A DNA stretch of 54,029 bases, from assembly GCA_958427145.1 (NCBI GenBank), contig CAUAAZ010000012.1, forward strand, positions 1 to 54,029. The letters are read 5' to 3'. The position numbers and the translations under genes were made by a program. Of the stretch, positions 40,930-49,515 are shown piece after piece (the stretch's first letter is position 1; each line of letters begins with the position of its first letter). A model generated the notes under the pieces. It saw only the letters and a program-made list of their open reading frames with translations, was not told the origin of the DNA and made no database searches. Source of the stretch: an uncultured Collinsella sp. (GTDB taxonomy: Bacteria > Actinomycetota > Coriobacteriia > Coriobacteriales > Coriobacteriaceae).

Positions 40930-41301
40930 TTACGCCTCCTTTCGAGGAGCAACGACGACGGTGATGTGGGAAGTACGCTTCAGAATGCGAGAAGCGGAAC
41001 CCTTGGCGCGGGGACGGATGCGCTTAAGCGTCGGACCCTCGTCAACATAGGCAGCGGCGACAAACAGGTTGTCGGCACGCAGACCGTTGTTGTTCTCGGC
41101 GTTCGCAACGGCGGAACGGAGAACCTTCTCGACATCCACGGCGACGGCGCGGTCGCAGAAGTGGAGGATGTCGAAGGCCTGAGCGACAGGCTTGCGGCGG
41201 ATCAGATCGACCACCAGGCGGGCCTTGCTGGGGGAAACACGCACGTACTTAGCGACGGCGCGAACCTCGGTGGCCTCAGTTTCAATAGACTTAGTTGCCA
41301 T
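40930..41301 (-). CDS. rplV: 50S ribosomal protein L22
   Basis: A 123-aa L22 with VRVSPSKARLVVDLIRRK (20-37), LRSAVANAENNNGL near 61-74 and the terminal PRAKGSASRILKRTSHITVVV. Its beta-hairpin lines the exit tunnel. It is 14 bases downstream of rpsS. Confidence 0.98.
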   Translation of the reverse strand: MATKSIETEATEVRAVAKYVRVSPSKARLVVDLIRRKPVAQAFDILHFCDRAVAVDVEKVLRSAVANAENNNGLRADNLFVAAAYVDEGPTLKRIRPRAKGSASRILKRTSHITVVVAPRKEA

Positions 41302-41315
41302 TTACGGTTAACCCC

Positions 41316-41576
41316 CTATTTGGCCTTGTGGCCACGGAACGTACGAGTCGGCGCGAACTCGCCGAGCTTGTGACCAACCATGGACTCGGTAACATACACG
41401 GGCACATGCTTGCGGCCGTCGTGGACGGCGATGGTGTGACCAACCATCTCGGGGAAGATGGTGGACGCGCGGGACCAGGTCTTCACGACGTCCTTCTTGC
41501 CAGCCTCGTTCATCGCGGTGATACGCGAGAGAAGGCGAGTCTCCACGAACGGGCCCTTTTTGAGACTTCTGCTCAT
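41316..41576 (-). CDS. rpsS: 30S ribosomal protein S19
   Basis: An 86-aa S19 beginning MSRSLKKGPFVETRLL, with RASTIFPEMVGHTIAVHDGRK near 37-57 and the C-terminal GHKLGEFAPTRTFRGH signature. It sits in the head of the small subunit. It follows rplB by 32 bases. Confidence 0.98.
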   Translation of the reverse strand: MSRSLKKGPFVETRLLSRITAMNEAGKKDVVKTWSRASTIFPEMVGHTIAVHDGRKHVPVYVTESMVGHKLGEFAPTRTFRGHKAK

Positions 41577-41608
41577 AAGTGCTTTCTCCTAAAACTCGGT
41601 ATCCGAAA

Positions 41609-42439
41609 TTACTTCTTACGGCGACGAATGATGTGCTGGTTCGAGACCTTCTTCTTCTTGCGCGTACGAAGGCCCTTCGTCGGCTTACCCCAGGGGGTAA
41701 CGGAGGGACGACCAGAGGTGTGGTTCTTGCCCTCGCCACCGCCGTGCGGGTGGTCGACAGGGTTCATGACGGTACCGCGGACGGTCGGGCGCACGTTCAT
41801 GTGACGCTTACGGCCGGCCTTGCCGATGACGATGTTGGAGTGATCGGCGTTGCCGACCTCACCGACGGTGGCGCGGCAGGTAACGAGGATGCGGCGCATC
41901 TCGGAGGAAGGCATACGGACGATAGCGTACTTGCCCTCCTTACCCATAAGCTGGCAGGAGTTACCGGCGGAACGGGCGATAGCAGCGCCCTTGCCCGGCT
42001 GGAACTCGACGGCGTGGATGAGCGTACCGACGGGGATGTCGGCGAGGGGCAGAGCGTTGCCCGGCTTGATGTCGGCGTCAGAACCGGACATGATGGTCTG
42101 ACCGACCTCGAGGCCCTTGGGGGCCAGGATGTAGCGCTTCTCACCGTCAGCGTAGTGCAGCAGAGCGATGCGAGCGGAACGGTTCGGATCGTACTCGATC
42201 GTGGCAACCTTGGCGGGCACGCCGTCCTTGTTGCGCTTGAAGTCGATCACGCGGTAACGACGCTTCACGCCGCCGCCCTGGTGGCGGGTAGTGATGCGGC
42301 CGTTGTTGTTACGACCGGCCTTCTTGGGCAGGGGCTCGAGAAGAGACTTCTCGGGCTTGGTGCAGGTGATCTCGGAGAAGTCGGAGATCGTCTGCCAACG
42401 CCTACCAGCGGAGGTCGGCTTAAGGTGCTTTACAGCCAT
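41609..42439 (-). CDS. rplB: 50S ribosomal protein L2
   Basis: A 276-aa L2, required for subunit joining and peptidyl transfer. It begins MAVKHLKPTSAGRRW, has TTRHQGGGVKRRYRVIDFKR near 51-70 and the catalytic-region signature MNPVDHPHGGGEGK near 225-238. The start at 42439 has AAAGGGA upstream; a 25-residue upstream extension of the frame lies in the leader. A 179-base structured gap separates it from rplW. Confidence 0.98.
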   Translation of the reverse strand: MAVKHLKPTSAGRRWQTISDFSEITCTKPEKSLLEPLPKKAGRNNNGRITTRHQGGGVKRRYRVIDFKRNKDGVPAKVATIEYDPNRSARIALLHYADGEKRYILAPKGLEVGQTIMSGSDADIKPGNALPLADIPVGTLIHAVEFQPGKGAAIARSAGNSCQLMGKEGKYAIVRMPSSEMRRILVTCRATVGEVGNADHSNIVIGKAGRKRHMNVRPTVRGTVMNPVDHPHGGGEGKNHTSGRPSVTPWGKPTKGLRTRKKKKVSNQHIIRRRKK

Positions 42440-42618
42440 TACAATCCCTTTCAATAGGAATCCGTTAGCCATCGCAGACAGGGATTCGAGGTTCTGCCTC
42501 GGGTGCGATGACACCGGACGTATACACGGTTCCGGGCGTGTCCATTTTATACGCCCAAAACCTTGAGCTCCCGCCTCCCCTATTTGGGAGGCATGAGCTC
42601 ACTCAACAGCAGCGAGTC
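42440..42618 (-). promoter_or_regulatory. Structured gap with possible internal promoter between rplW and rplB
   Basis: Contains a hairpin GAGCTC...GCCTCCC/GGGAGGC...GAGCTC at 42565-42600 and a 25-base sequence (42520-42544) that matches the one upstream of rplC (44385-44409) at 22 positions. On the minus strand both carry TGGA(C/T)A followed 14 bases later by TATAC, a possible promoter. Confidence 0.5.
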
Positions 42619-42906
42619 TTAGGCCTGGTTGCCAAAGACCTCGATGGTGTCGCCCTCGGCCAGCGTGACGATGGCCTTCTTCCAAGAACGGGTCTTGCCG
42701 GCGACATAGCGCACGCGCTTGGTCTTGGGCTTGACCGTCAGGGTGTTCACGCGAACGACCTTGACGCCGAAGATCTCCTCGACAGCGTCCTTGATCTGAT
42801 ACTTGTTAGCATCCTTGGCGACCTCGAACGTGTACTTGTTCAGCTCCATGCCGGAGAAGGAACGCTCGGACACGATCGGACGGATGATGATCTCGTGGGC
42901 GGTCAT
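42619..42906 (-). CDS. rplW: 50S ribosomal protein L23
   Basis: A 95-aa L23 with the N-terminal IIIRPIVSERSFSGMELNKYTFEV (6-29) and KVVRVNTLTVKPKTKRV near 49-65. It docks trigger factor and the secretion machinery at the tunnel exit. Its start is directly adjacent to the rplD stop. Confidence 0.98.
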   Translation of the reverse strand: MTAHEIIIRPIVSERSFSGMELNKYTFEVAKDANKYQIKDAVEEIFGVKVVRVNTLTVKPKTKRVRYVAGKTRSWKKAIVTLAEGDTIEVFGNQA

Positions 42907-43533
42907 TTATGCAAGCACCTCCCCGAAGTGAGCGGCGATGTCGGCGGGCATCAGCACAGCGTTGTTGTTGACGAGATCGTAGGTGTTGGCCTCGTCAGCG
43001 GTGATGATGAACGTCTTGGGAATGTTGCGGAACGACAGGTAGGCGTTGACGTCCTCATCGCGAACGATGATGGTCAGACGCTTGCCCTCAAGGCCGAGAG
43101 CCTTGAGCATGGCGACGGCAGCCTTGGTGGAAGGCTTCTCGAAGCCGTAGTCGTCGACGAGCACGAGCTCGCCATCGGCCAGCTTGGCGGACAGCGCGGA
43201 GCGCATAGCCAGCTTGACCTCCTTGTTGTTCATACGCTTAGCGTAGGAACGGGGCTTGGGGGCGAAGACAACGCCACCGTGACGCCACTGGGCAGCACGG
43301 ATGGAACCCTGACGGGCACGGCCGGTGCCCTTCTGACGCCAAGGCTTCTTGCCGCCACCGGAAACCTCAGAGCGACCCTTAGCAGACTGGGTGCCCTGAC
43401 GCCAAGAGGCCATCTGGCACTTGACGATGTGGTGCATAACGTGGATGTTCGGCTCGATGCCGTACACCTCAGCGGCGAGCTCGGCCTCGGCGACCTTCTT
43501 GCCCTCGCTGTTCTTTACTTCAAACTTTGCCAT
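42907..43533 (-). CDS. rplD: 50S ribosomal protein L4
   Basis: A 208-aa L4 with GRSEVSGGGKKPWRQKGTGRARQGS (53-77), the loop that lines the exit tunnel, and GGVVFAPKPRSYAKRMNNKE near 86-105. In E. coli L4 is also the autoregulator of this operon; whether it is here is unknown. It lies 46 bases after rplC. Confidence 0.98.
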   Translation of the reverse strand: MAKFEVKNSEGKKVAEAELAAEVYGIEPNIHVMHHIVKCQMASWRQGTQSAKGRSEVSGGGKKPWRQKGTGRARQGSIRAAQWRHGGVVFAPKPRSYAKRMNNKEVKLAMRSALSAKLADGELVLVDDYGFEKPSTKAAVAMLKALGLEGKRLTIIVRDEDVNAYLSFRNIPKTFIITADEANTYDLVNNNAVLMPADIAAHFGEVLA

Positions 43534-43579
43534 TTAAGTGTTCTCCTTGGTATGACGCTGGGCTAAATGGGCTGGGCCC

Positions 43580-44191
43580 TTAGGCCATACGGATGGCGAC
43601 GAGACCATTCTTGGCACCCGGGACAGCGCCCTTGACCAAGATGAGGTTCTGCTCGGCATCGATGCGGACAACGGAAAGGTTCTTGACGGTAACGCGCTCG
43701 TTACCCATGTGACCGGCCATCTTGACGCCCTTGAGGACGCGCGCAGGATAGGCGCACTGACCGATAGAACCGGGGTGACGCTGGAAGTGAGAACCATGCG
43801 TCATAGGACCGCGACGCTGACCCCAGCGCTTGATGCGACCCTGGAAACCCTTACCCTTGGAGGTACCGATGACGTCGACCTTCTCGACATCAGCGAAATC
43901 AGCGACGGTAACGACCTCGCCGACCTTGTGCTCCTCGCCGTTCTCGACGCGGACCTCACGAAGGAAGCGGACAGGCTCGACGCCGGCCTTGGCGAAGTGA
44001 CCAGCCATGGGCTTGTTCACGTTCTTGGCCTTGATGTCGCCGAAACCGATCTGGACGGCGTCATAGCCATCGGTTGCCTGAGTTTTAACCTGCGAGACAG
44101 CGCAGGGGCCAGCCTGGATGACCGTGACGGGAACGACGTTGTCGTCCTCGTCCCAAACCTGGGTCATGCCAATCTTGCGGCCGAGAATCAT
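43580..44191 (-). CDS. rplC: 50S ribosomal protein L3
   Basis: A 203-aa L3 with ILGRKIGMTQVWDEDDNVVPVTV at the start, GTSKGKGFQGRIKRWG near 109-124 and HGSHFQRHPGSIGQCA near 133-148. I use the ATG at 44191 because L3 proteins normally begin at this point; an in-frame TTG three codons upstream is possible and no strong ribosome site is seen before either. It is the first gene of the cluster. The gene normally in front, rpsJ (S10), is absent; upstream is a structured leader. Confidence 0.95.
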   Translation of the reverse strand: MILGRKIGMTQVWDEDDNVVPVTVIQAGPCAVSQVKTQATDGYDAVQIGFGDIKAKNVNKPMAGHFAKAGVEPVRFLREVRVENGEEHKVGEVVTVADFADVEKVDVIGTSKGKGFQGRIKRWGQRRGPMTHGSHFQRHPGSIGQCAYPARVLKGVKMAGHMGNERVTVKNLSVVRIDAEQNLILVKGAVPGAKNGLVAIRMA

Positions 44192-44420
44192 GCTGATCAA
44201 GATATGATCCCAACTCTCGCGTGGTCTTGGGACAATGCGTACACCACCGAGCGTACGCCCCTAGAGGACCACTACTTACACGACGTGCTCCCCAGCCTTG
44301 TATTTCGCCCGGACTACCTGACAACCCTATTAAGCAGGCATTTTGTCCAGCCAGAATACTCCCCTGGTTACACACAGCTGTTTAGTATACACGGCTGCGG
44401 GCGTATCCATCGAGATTCAT
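44192..44420 (-). promoter_or_regulatory. rplC leader with nested hairpin and possible promoter
   Basis: GTGGTC (44221-44226) and GACCAC (44267-44272) enclose GCGTAC/GTACGC-type inner stems, giving a nested hairpin about 20 bases before the gene. A TGGATA...TATACT promoter-like element lies at 44385-44410 and is shared with the rplB upstream gap. A leader of about 190 bases would allow autoregulation. Confidence 0.5.
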
Positions 44421-44799
44421 ATTTCACTCACATTGTTTACGCAGGTAAAGTGCGCGGAGTCGCCTGGGGCCGGCAGAGCGGCGGCGAAATATATTAAGGT
44501 TGCTGCTCTGCCGGGCTTGGGAGACGACACGTTGACGCCTGCTTAACTCTGCTCGCTCAGGCTAAAGACTTTGTTGGGGATCCACTATTTGTTGGAGGGT
44601 GAATTTGCTTTGAAGCGGTTTGCCTTCCGCCTGTGGCTTTTTTGAATTGGCGGCTGACGCTGCCGCGACTTATTGCCAAGAGGACTTCAACACCATCGGC
44701 GCTCATGAGACGAGCGGGACACGGCGACCTCCTCAAGGCAGAAGAGGAAGGCCCGCGCTCCAGCTCCATTATCGCGGCATCCCGTTTCGGGGCGAAGAA
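44421..44799. other. Non-coding stretch beside the ribosomal cluster
   Basis: No gene is convincing. A perfect CCGGCAGAGC/GCTCTGCCGG inverted repeat spans 44470-44513 with an AT-rich loop. The stretch also follows the TauE-type gene on the minus strand, so it should contain its terminator, but none is obvious to me. Confidence 0.4.
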
Positions 44800-45597
44800 C
44801 TAGAGCACCGAGAACCGGATGAAATTGTACGTGCAGATCACGATGATGAGCACGAGGGCGAACACGTAGAGCTTATCGACCGCCGCCGAGTCCATCCGGC
44901 GCAGCAGGCGGCGCCCCACGACCGACCCAAGCACCGCCATCGCCGCCATGCCCAGCAGGACCACGGGGAGGAACGCGGGCACGCTGCCCGTGGCCAGCGT
45001 GTAGATGAGGCTCGCCGTCTGCGAGAACGCGATGATGAACAGCGACGCCTGCGCGGCGGGCTTGCTCTCCATGGCGAAGAAGAAGACGAGGATGGCCAGG
45101 TTGAAGGGGCCGCCGCCGATGCCGAGGAAGGACCAGCACGCCCCGGCGCAGAACCCTATGAGCGCCTGCGCCCACGCATTCTCGAGCTTGAGGCCCTTGA
45201 TGCGCGCCTTGTTGAGCGTGTAGGCCAGCACGAGGACGGCGAGCACGATGAGCACGGCGGCCTGGACCGCGCCGACGAGCTCGGCGTCGGGGAACACGGA
45301 CCCCAGCCGGTTGAACAACATCTTGCCGATCACGCCGCCCACCGCGGAGCTGACGGCGATGGGCGACATCGCCCGCGCGTCGATATCAGACTGCCCGCTC
45401 GCCGCGTTCTGCGCGAGCGTGGAGAGCGACATGATGAGCACCGACATGCTCGAGAGGAAGCTCACCGTGCTCACGCTCATGACGTTCATCGCGTCGACCA
45501 CGGGCTTGATGATCACGCCGCCGCCGATGCCACAGAGCGGCCCCAGAAGCGACGCCAGGAAGCATACCGCGAAGACCAAGATGTATTGAGGACCCAT
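44800..45597 (-). CDS. TauE/SafE-family anion exporter
   Basis: A 265-aa integral membrane protein with about eight hydrophobic helices. The two family repeats are visible as GPLCGIGGGVIIKPVVDAM (19-37) and FLGIGGGPFNLAIL near 157-170. TauE/SafE proteins move sulfite, sulfoacetate or related organosulfur anions. It lies at the end of the sulfatase locus, on the same strand, and may remove sulfate-derived anions, though direct family evidence is for sulfite and sulfonates. ATAGGAG is upstream of the ATG. A decayed paralogue is at 45828-46077. Confidence 0.9.
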   Translation of the reverse strand: MGPQYILVFAVCFLASLLGPLCGIGGGVIIKPVVDAMNVMSVSTVSFLSSMSVLIMSLSTLAQNAASGQSDIDARAMSPIAVSSAVGGVIGKMLFNRLGSVFPDAELVGAVQAAVLIVLAVLVLAYTLNKARIKGLKLENAWAQALIGFCAGACWSFLGIGGGPFNLAILVFFFAMESKPAAQASLFIIAFSQTASLIYTLATGSVPAFLPVVLLGMAAMAVLGSVVGRRLLRRMDSAAVDKLYVFALVLIIVICTYNFIRFSVL

Positions 45598-45827
45598 CCG
45601 AACAAGCTCCTATCGATCGAGCAACACCCTATGCAACGAATTGCAAGCGTTCGTATCATTCAAAACCGCAGCGTATGGTTGTGGACTTTTACATATCTCG
45701 AACGCTGCTGCGCGATATGTCCCTATTTACGCCGCTCATGCGGAGCACCGTTGCGCCAAGGGCTAGGCGTCCCCGCCAATCTGCCTGCCGAGTCCATCAA
45801 TGGCCCGCGCACCGTCTCGACACGCCG
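45598..45827. other. Gap upstream of the TauE-type gene
   Basis: Holds the promoter of the minus-strand TauE-type gene. No clear boxes or gene are visible; the plus-strand reading is probably remnant sequence. Confidence 0.3.
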
Positions 45828-46077
45828 CTAGTAGTTAGCGAAGTAATCCTGGTTGAAGATGCACGCGTAGACGACGTCGAGCAGCAGCGCGGTGGAAACG
45901 CTCATGGCGAAGTGCCCGATGTTGTCCTCGCGGTGCATCCGGACAGGAAGTTGATGGTCGCCACGTCGGCGACACCCACGGCGTCCATCACGGGCTTAAT
46001 GATGATGCCCCGCCGACACCGCAGATGGGACTGATGGTAGAGGCGAAAAACGCAATGGCGAATACGATTGCTAGCAT
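45828..46077 (-). pseudogene. Decayed TauE/SafE-family gene
   Basis: From the ATG at 46077 the minus strand reads LAIVFAIAFFASTISPICGVGG and then, after a one-base frameshift near 46012, IIIKPVMDAVGVADVATI, closely matching the first 45 residues of the intact neighbour. Homology then stops, and a short tail ending DYFANY with a stop at 45828 follows. About 180 codons of the middle are missing. A deletion plus frameshift makes it non-functional. Confidence 0.8.
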
Positions 46078-46098
46078 ATGAAGCGCCTAGACTCTTCC

Positions 46099-46710
46099 CT
46101 ACTTGTCAGGCATGGCTGCTGCGAGCGTCCGCTCAGCGCGCTCGCAATAGGACGCGGCGCGCCCCTCGTCACCCTTGTTCTCGTACTGAACCGAGAGCAT
46201 CTGGCAGAGCAGGGCCTCTTCCATGCCAGCCGCCTCCGACAACGCGCGCTCCATCTCGTCGATATAGGCATACGAGCCCTTGAGGAAGACGTCATAGGTG
46301 CGACGGTCGGCACGCGCAGCCTCGCGATCACCGTGCTCCTCGAGGTAGGAGAGCACCTCGCGTGCGTGGGGCTCATCCCCGATCTCCACGTAGAAGGAGA
46401 ACGCCTTTGCCGCCAGCGCGAGTGTCTGCTCCTCGCTCATCTTGAGCGAACCCATCTCGCGGATGATGCGCTCGGATGCCTCGACGTCATCCATGGCAAG
46501 AGCTGCGTTCAAGCGCATGAAAAGCACGTTGTACTTGGGGTACAGCACGCTAGTGAGCGGGCGGTTCAGGACCTTGAGGTAGTTGTTGAGGTCGCCCTCG
46601 CGCAGGTACGCCTCGAGCTTGGCGAAGGTTGTGCGCTTTTGGACCTCCATGTAAATGGTGAACCCGACCGCAACCACTACGACCACAATGCCGATCGTCT
46701 TCATATCCAT
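46099..46710 (-). CDS. Membrane-anchored helical-repeat (TPR-like) protein
   Basis: A 203-aa protein with one N-terminal hydrophobic helix (TIGIVVVVVAVGFTIYMEV, residues 5-23) acting as a signal anchor, then all-helical repeats with TPR-like spacing: ALAAKAFSFYVEIGDEPHAREVL near 98-120 and MLSVQYENKGDEGRAASYCERAE near 171-193. There is no catalytic motif. GAAAGG precedes the ATG. It is last in the sulfatase/PTS gene run, 15 bases after the first sulfatase gene, so it is probably co-transcribed. It may scaffold something at the membrane; function unknown. Confidence 0.7.
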   Translation of the reverse strand: MDMKTIGIVVVVVAVGFTIYMEVQKRTTFAKLEAYLREGDLNNYLKVLNRPLTSVLYPKYNVLFMRLNAALAMDDVEASERIIREMGSLKMSEEQTLALAAKAFSFYVEIGDEPHAREVLSYLEEHGDREAARADRRTYDVFLKGSYAYIDEMERALSEAAGMEEALLCQMLSVQYENKGDEGRAASYCERAERTLAAAMPDK

Positions 46711-46725
46711 GGATAGGCCTTTCTC

Positions 46726-48210
46726 TTAACGTTGGAGGCGCGAGGGCCGGGGGCGCTCAAGCATAACGGCGGGCGCACGTCCCGCCACCAACTCGCCGTC
46801 ACGAACATATCCCTCTTCGCGACCAGCGAGCTCCTCAATCAGGCAGGCACGGAGCACGGCGATGCGCGCGGCGCGCTCCGGAGCGTCGATGAGGTCGTGC
46901 TCCTCACGCGGATCGGCGTCCAGGTCGAAATACTGCTCCACCCCGGTCCGTGTGAACCAGATGTACTTGTCATGCGGGGTCACGATCCACTGGTTGGACT
47001 GCTCGCGGCTGCCGCTGTGCTCGCCGTGCAGGTATGCACGGTTCAGCGGCGCGGCGCCGGTAAGCTCGCCCATGAGCGAGGCGCCCTCCACGCCCTCGGG
47101 CACGGGCAGGTCGCACGCCTCGAGGATGGTGGGCATAAGGTCCATGAGTTCCACCGTGCTCTCGCTCACGCCGCGAACGCGCTCGCCGCCCGGCACATCG
47201 ACGCTTTTGCCCACGTGCACGATGAAGGGGATGCGCGCGGAGCCCTCGTAGGGCAACACCTTGCGAAAGAGACTGTGGTCAAAGAGCATCTCGCCGTGGT
47301 CGGAGCAGAACACGATCACGGTGTCGTGGTAGGTCTCGTCGTTCTCGAGCGCCGTGATGAGCCGGCCGATCTGGTGGTCCATATGTGTGATGCAGGCATA
47401 ATAGCCCGCCATGGCCTCGCGGCGCAGCTCGGCGTCGCGGCAGCCGTGCACGCTGTCCAAGATCATGCCATCGCGCTCGGTGGCATCGGCGTCATCCCAA
47501 TCGCCAGCGGCAGGCGCGCGCAGCTCCATGTCGCGGTACAGATCGAAGTAGGTCTGCGGCGCGTCGAAGGGCGGGTGGGGCCGCACGAAGCTCGTCATGA
47601 GGAAGAACGGGCGCGTGCGATCGCGGGTCTCCAAAAAGCGGATGGACTCGTCCACCACCCAGTTGGTGGGGTGCAGGCGCTCCTCGTAGGCCCAGGGATG
47701 GGTGATCCAGGAGTTGTTCTCAACGCCCGAACCGTTCACGTCGGCGAATTCGCCCAGTTCATTTTTGAGGAAGCGCATGTAGTCGTCGGAGACGTTCTGG
47801 TGCATCCAGTACGGCAGGTTCGCCTTGCGGTAGTGGCCGATGTAGCCGTCATGCAGGCGCATGTGCTCGAAGCCGCAGCCCAAACGCGGCGGATGCACGT
47901 GCATCTTGCCCACCACGGCGGTCTGGTAGCCGCCGTCGCGCATCTCCTGCGCGAGCATATGGTCGTACTCCCACGCGATACCGTCCTGGTAACCCACGCG
48001 GCCCGTGCCCGCGGGCGTCTTGCCGCAAAAGAGGGCGGCGCGCGCCGGGATGCAACTCGGGCAGGCGGAGTAGGCGTTCTCGAACAGCATGCCGGCGGCG
48101 GCGAGCGTGTCCAAGTAGGGCGTCTGCACGTCCGGATGGCCGTCGATACCCAGGCAGTCGCCGCGCATCTGGTCGCACATGATAAGGAGAACGTTGGGTT
48201 GCTGGGGCAT
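46726..48210 (-). CDS. Sulfatase with cysteine-type active site (1)
   Basis: A 494-aa alkaline-phosphatase-superfamily sulfatase. Metal-binding LLIMCDQMRGD (8-18) is followed by the modification motif SCIPARAALFCGK; Cys53 in C-x-P-x-R is converted to formylglycine. A second metal block is VIVFCSDHGEML near 275. With no signal peptide it should be cytoplasmic. The start at 48210 has GGAG 7 bases upstream and removes six residues of the longer frame. The maturation enzyme lies about 100 bases upstream in the operon. It removes sulfate from a sugar or other organic sulfate; the specific substrate is unknown. Confidence 0.93.
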   Translation of the reverse strand: MPQQPNVLLIMCDQMRGDCLGIDGHPDVQTPYLDTLAAAGMLFENAYSACPSCIPARAALFCGKTPAGTGRVGYQDGIAWEYDHMLAQEMRDGGYQTAVVGKMHVHPPRLGCGFEHMRLHDGYIGHYRKANLPYWMHQNVSDDYMRFLKNELGEFADVNGSGVENNSWITHPWAYEERLHPTNWVVDESIRFLETRDRTRPFFLMTSFVRPHPPFDAPQTYFDLYRDMELRAPAAGDWDDADATERDGMILDSVHGCRDAELRREAMAGYYACITHMDHQIGRLITALENDETYHDTVIVFCSDHGEMLFDHSLFRKVLPYEGSARIPFIVHVGKSVDVPGGERVRGVSESTVELMDLMPTILEACDLPVPEGVEGASLMGELTGAAPLNRAYLHGEHSGSREQSNQWIVTPHDKYIWFTRTGVEQYFDLDADPREEHDLIDAPERAARIAVLRACLIEELAGREEGYVRDGELVAGRAPAVMLERPRPSRLQR

Positions 48211-48311
48211 AGGGAACTCCAAACTCACGGGAACGGGATGAAGATTGAGTGGTCAAGGCGGGAGGGGCGCAGAGCCCCACACAACTACGACGAGGCAAAA
48301 CCCGGGCAGGA

Positions 48312-49412
48312 TCAGCGCCGCGTGAACATGCGAGCCACGCGCTGCAGGCCGGGATAGGCGTACTCCAAAAACTCACGCAGCCCGCAGTAGCCCGCATCGT
48401 AATAGGCGATGTTCAGGCGCTTGCAGTTGCGATGGCAAATGCCCTCAAAGGGGCAATCGGCGCACCGCGCGCAATCGCGACGCGGCTCGTTCAAAAACAT
48501 GCGCATGGTCTCACAGGTCGCCATTGCCTCAAGGGAATCGACGCGAATATCGCCCACGCGGTACTCATCCAGCGCATAGAAGTCGCACGGATACACCGAA
48601 CCGTCGCTTTCCACCACGAACTGCGGAGCGCAGCGGCCGAGCATACCGCACTGCGACGGAAACTGCCCGAGCGCCATCTGCATGACGTTCTCGAACAGCC
48701 AGATGCTCACATAGCGCCCAGCACCGAGCTCGCGCCACCACAAGTCGAACAAGCGGCGGTAGAACGAGGAGAAGGCACGCGGGTCGAGCGAGAACGTGTC
48801 CCGCTCATCGTCGAGGCCCGGCAGGCACGGGATGAACTGGATATGGGTGATCTTCTCCTGCTTGATGAAGGAGAAGACGCGCTGTGGATGCGCCGCCATC
48901 TGCGAGGTGAGGACCGAGAGTATGTTGACGTCCACGCCGCGCTCGCGCAGCAGGCGAACGCCGCTCATGACGCGCGCGTACGTAGCGGCACCGTGCGCAT
49001 CGGGACGCATCGAATCGTGCAGGTCGCGATAAGCGTCAACCGAGACTCCGATGAGGAACCCGTGCTCGCGGAAGAACTCGGCCCATTCCTCTTCGATCAG
49101 GTAGCCGTTGGTCTGCAACGCCCAGCTCACCCGCTGGTTCTCACGGCGCTCCTCCACCCGCGCGACGAACGAATGGAAGAAGTCAAGGCCGGCCAGGGTT
49201 GGCTCGCCGCCCTGGAAGGCGAAAGAAATGTGCGCATCACTCGCCACGGCGAGTGCACGGTCGATGATGGCACTTGCCACGTCTTCGCCCATGACGCGGG
49301 CGCTCCGCTCCTCGCGATGAGCAGCGACATCGCAGTAAAAGCAGTACCTGCACCGCATGTTGCAAGCACTCGATGCCGGTTTTATCAAAAAGCCAATATG
49401 CTTCGCGCACAT
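48312..49412 (-). CDS. Anaerobic sulfatase-maturating enzyme (radical SAM, SPASM)
   Basis: A 366-aa radical SAM enzyme that oxidises the active-site Cys (or Ser) of sulfatases to formylglycine without oxygen. The CNMRCRYC motif gives Cys17, Cys21 and Cys24; AFQGGEPTL near 64-72 is the SAM-contacting segment. The C-terminal SPASM region has the expected cysteines (CGMLGRC near 248, YPCDF near 269, CARCADCPFEGICHRNCKR near 312-330). AAGGGGGG precedes the ATG at 49412. It lies between the two sulfatase genes, both of which have the cysteine-type motif it acts on. Confidence 0.95.
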   Translation of the reverse strand: MCAKHIGFLIKPASSACNMRCRYCFYCDVAAHREERSARVMGEDVASAIIDRALAVASDAHISFAFQGGEPTLAGLDFFHSFVARVEERRENQRVSWALQTNGYLIEEEWAEFFREHGFLIGVSVDAYRDLHDSMRPDAHGAATYARVMSGVRLLRERGVDVNILSVLTSQMAAHPQRVFSFIKQEKITHIQFIPCLPGLDDERDTFSLDPRAFSSFYRRLFDLWWRELGAGRYVSIWLFENVMQMALGQFPSQCGMLGRCAPQFVVESDGSVYPCDFYALDEYRVGDIRVDSLEAMATCETMRMFLNEPRRDCARCADCPFEGICHRNCKRLNIAYYDAGYCGLREFLEYAYPGLQRVARMFTRR

Positions 49413-49451
49413 GGCACATACCCCCCTTCGCACAGGCTAGCCCTCACTCAT

Positions 49452-49496
49452 CGGGCCGGAAACCACCTCCTTACCCGAGGCGGCGCATCCGGCCCG
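49452..49496 (-). other. Hairpin between the second sulfatase gene and the maturase gene
   Basis: CGGGCCGGA and TCCGGCCCG form a perfect 9-bp stem with a 27-base loop in a 103-base gap. There is no T-run, so it is likely an attenuation or processing element, not a full stop. Confidence 0.4.
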
Positions 49497-49515
49497 CACA
49501 ATCACCGCATGAATC

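Noticed and set aside
45675..46034. 119-aa plus-strand frame beside the TauE gene
   Set aside because: Arg-rich shadow crossing the decayed TauE gene on the other strand, without a ribosome site.
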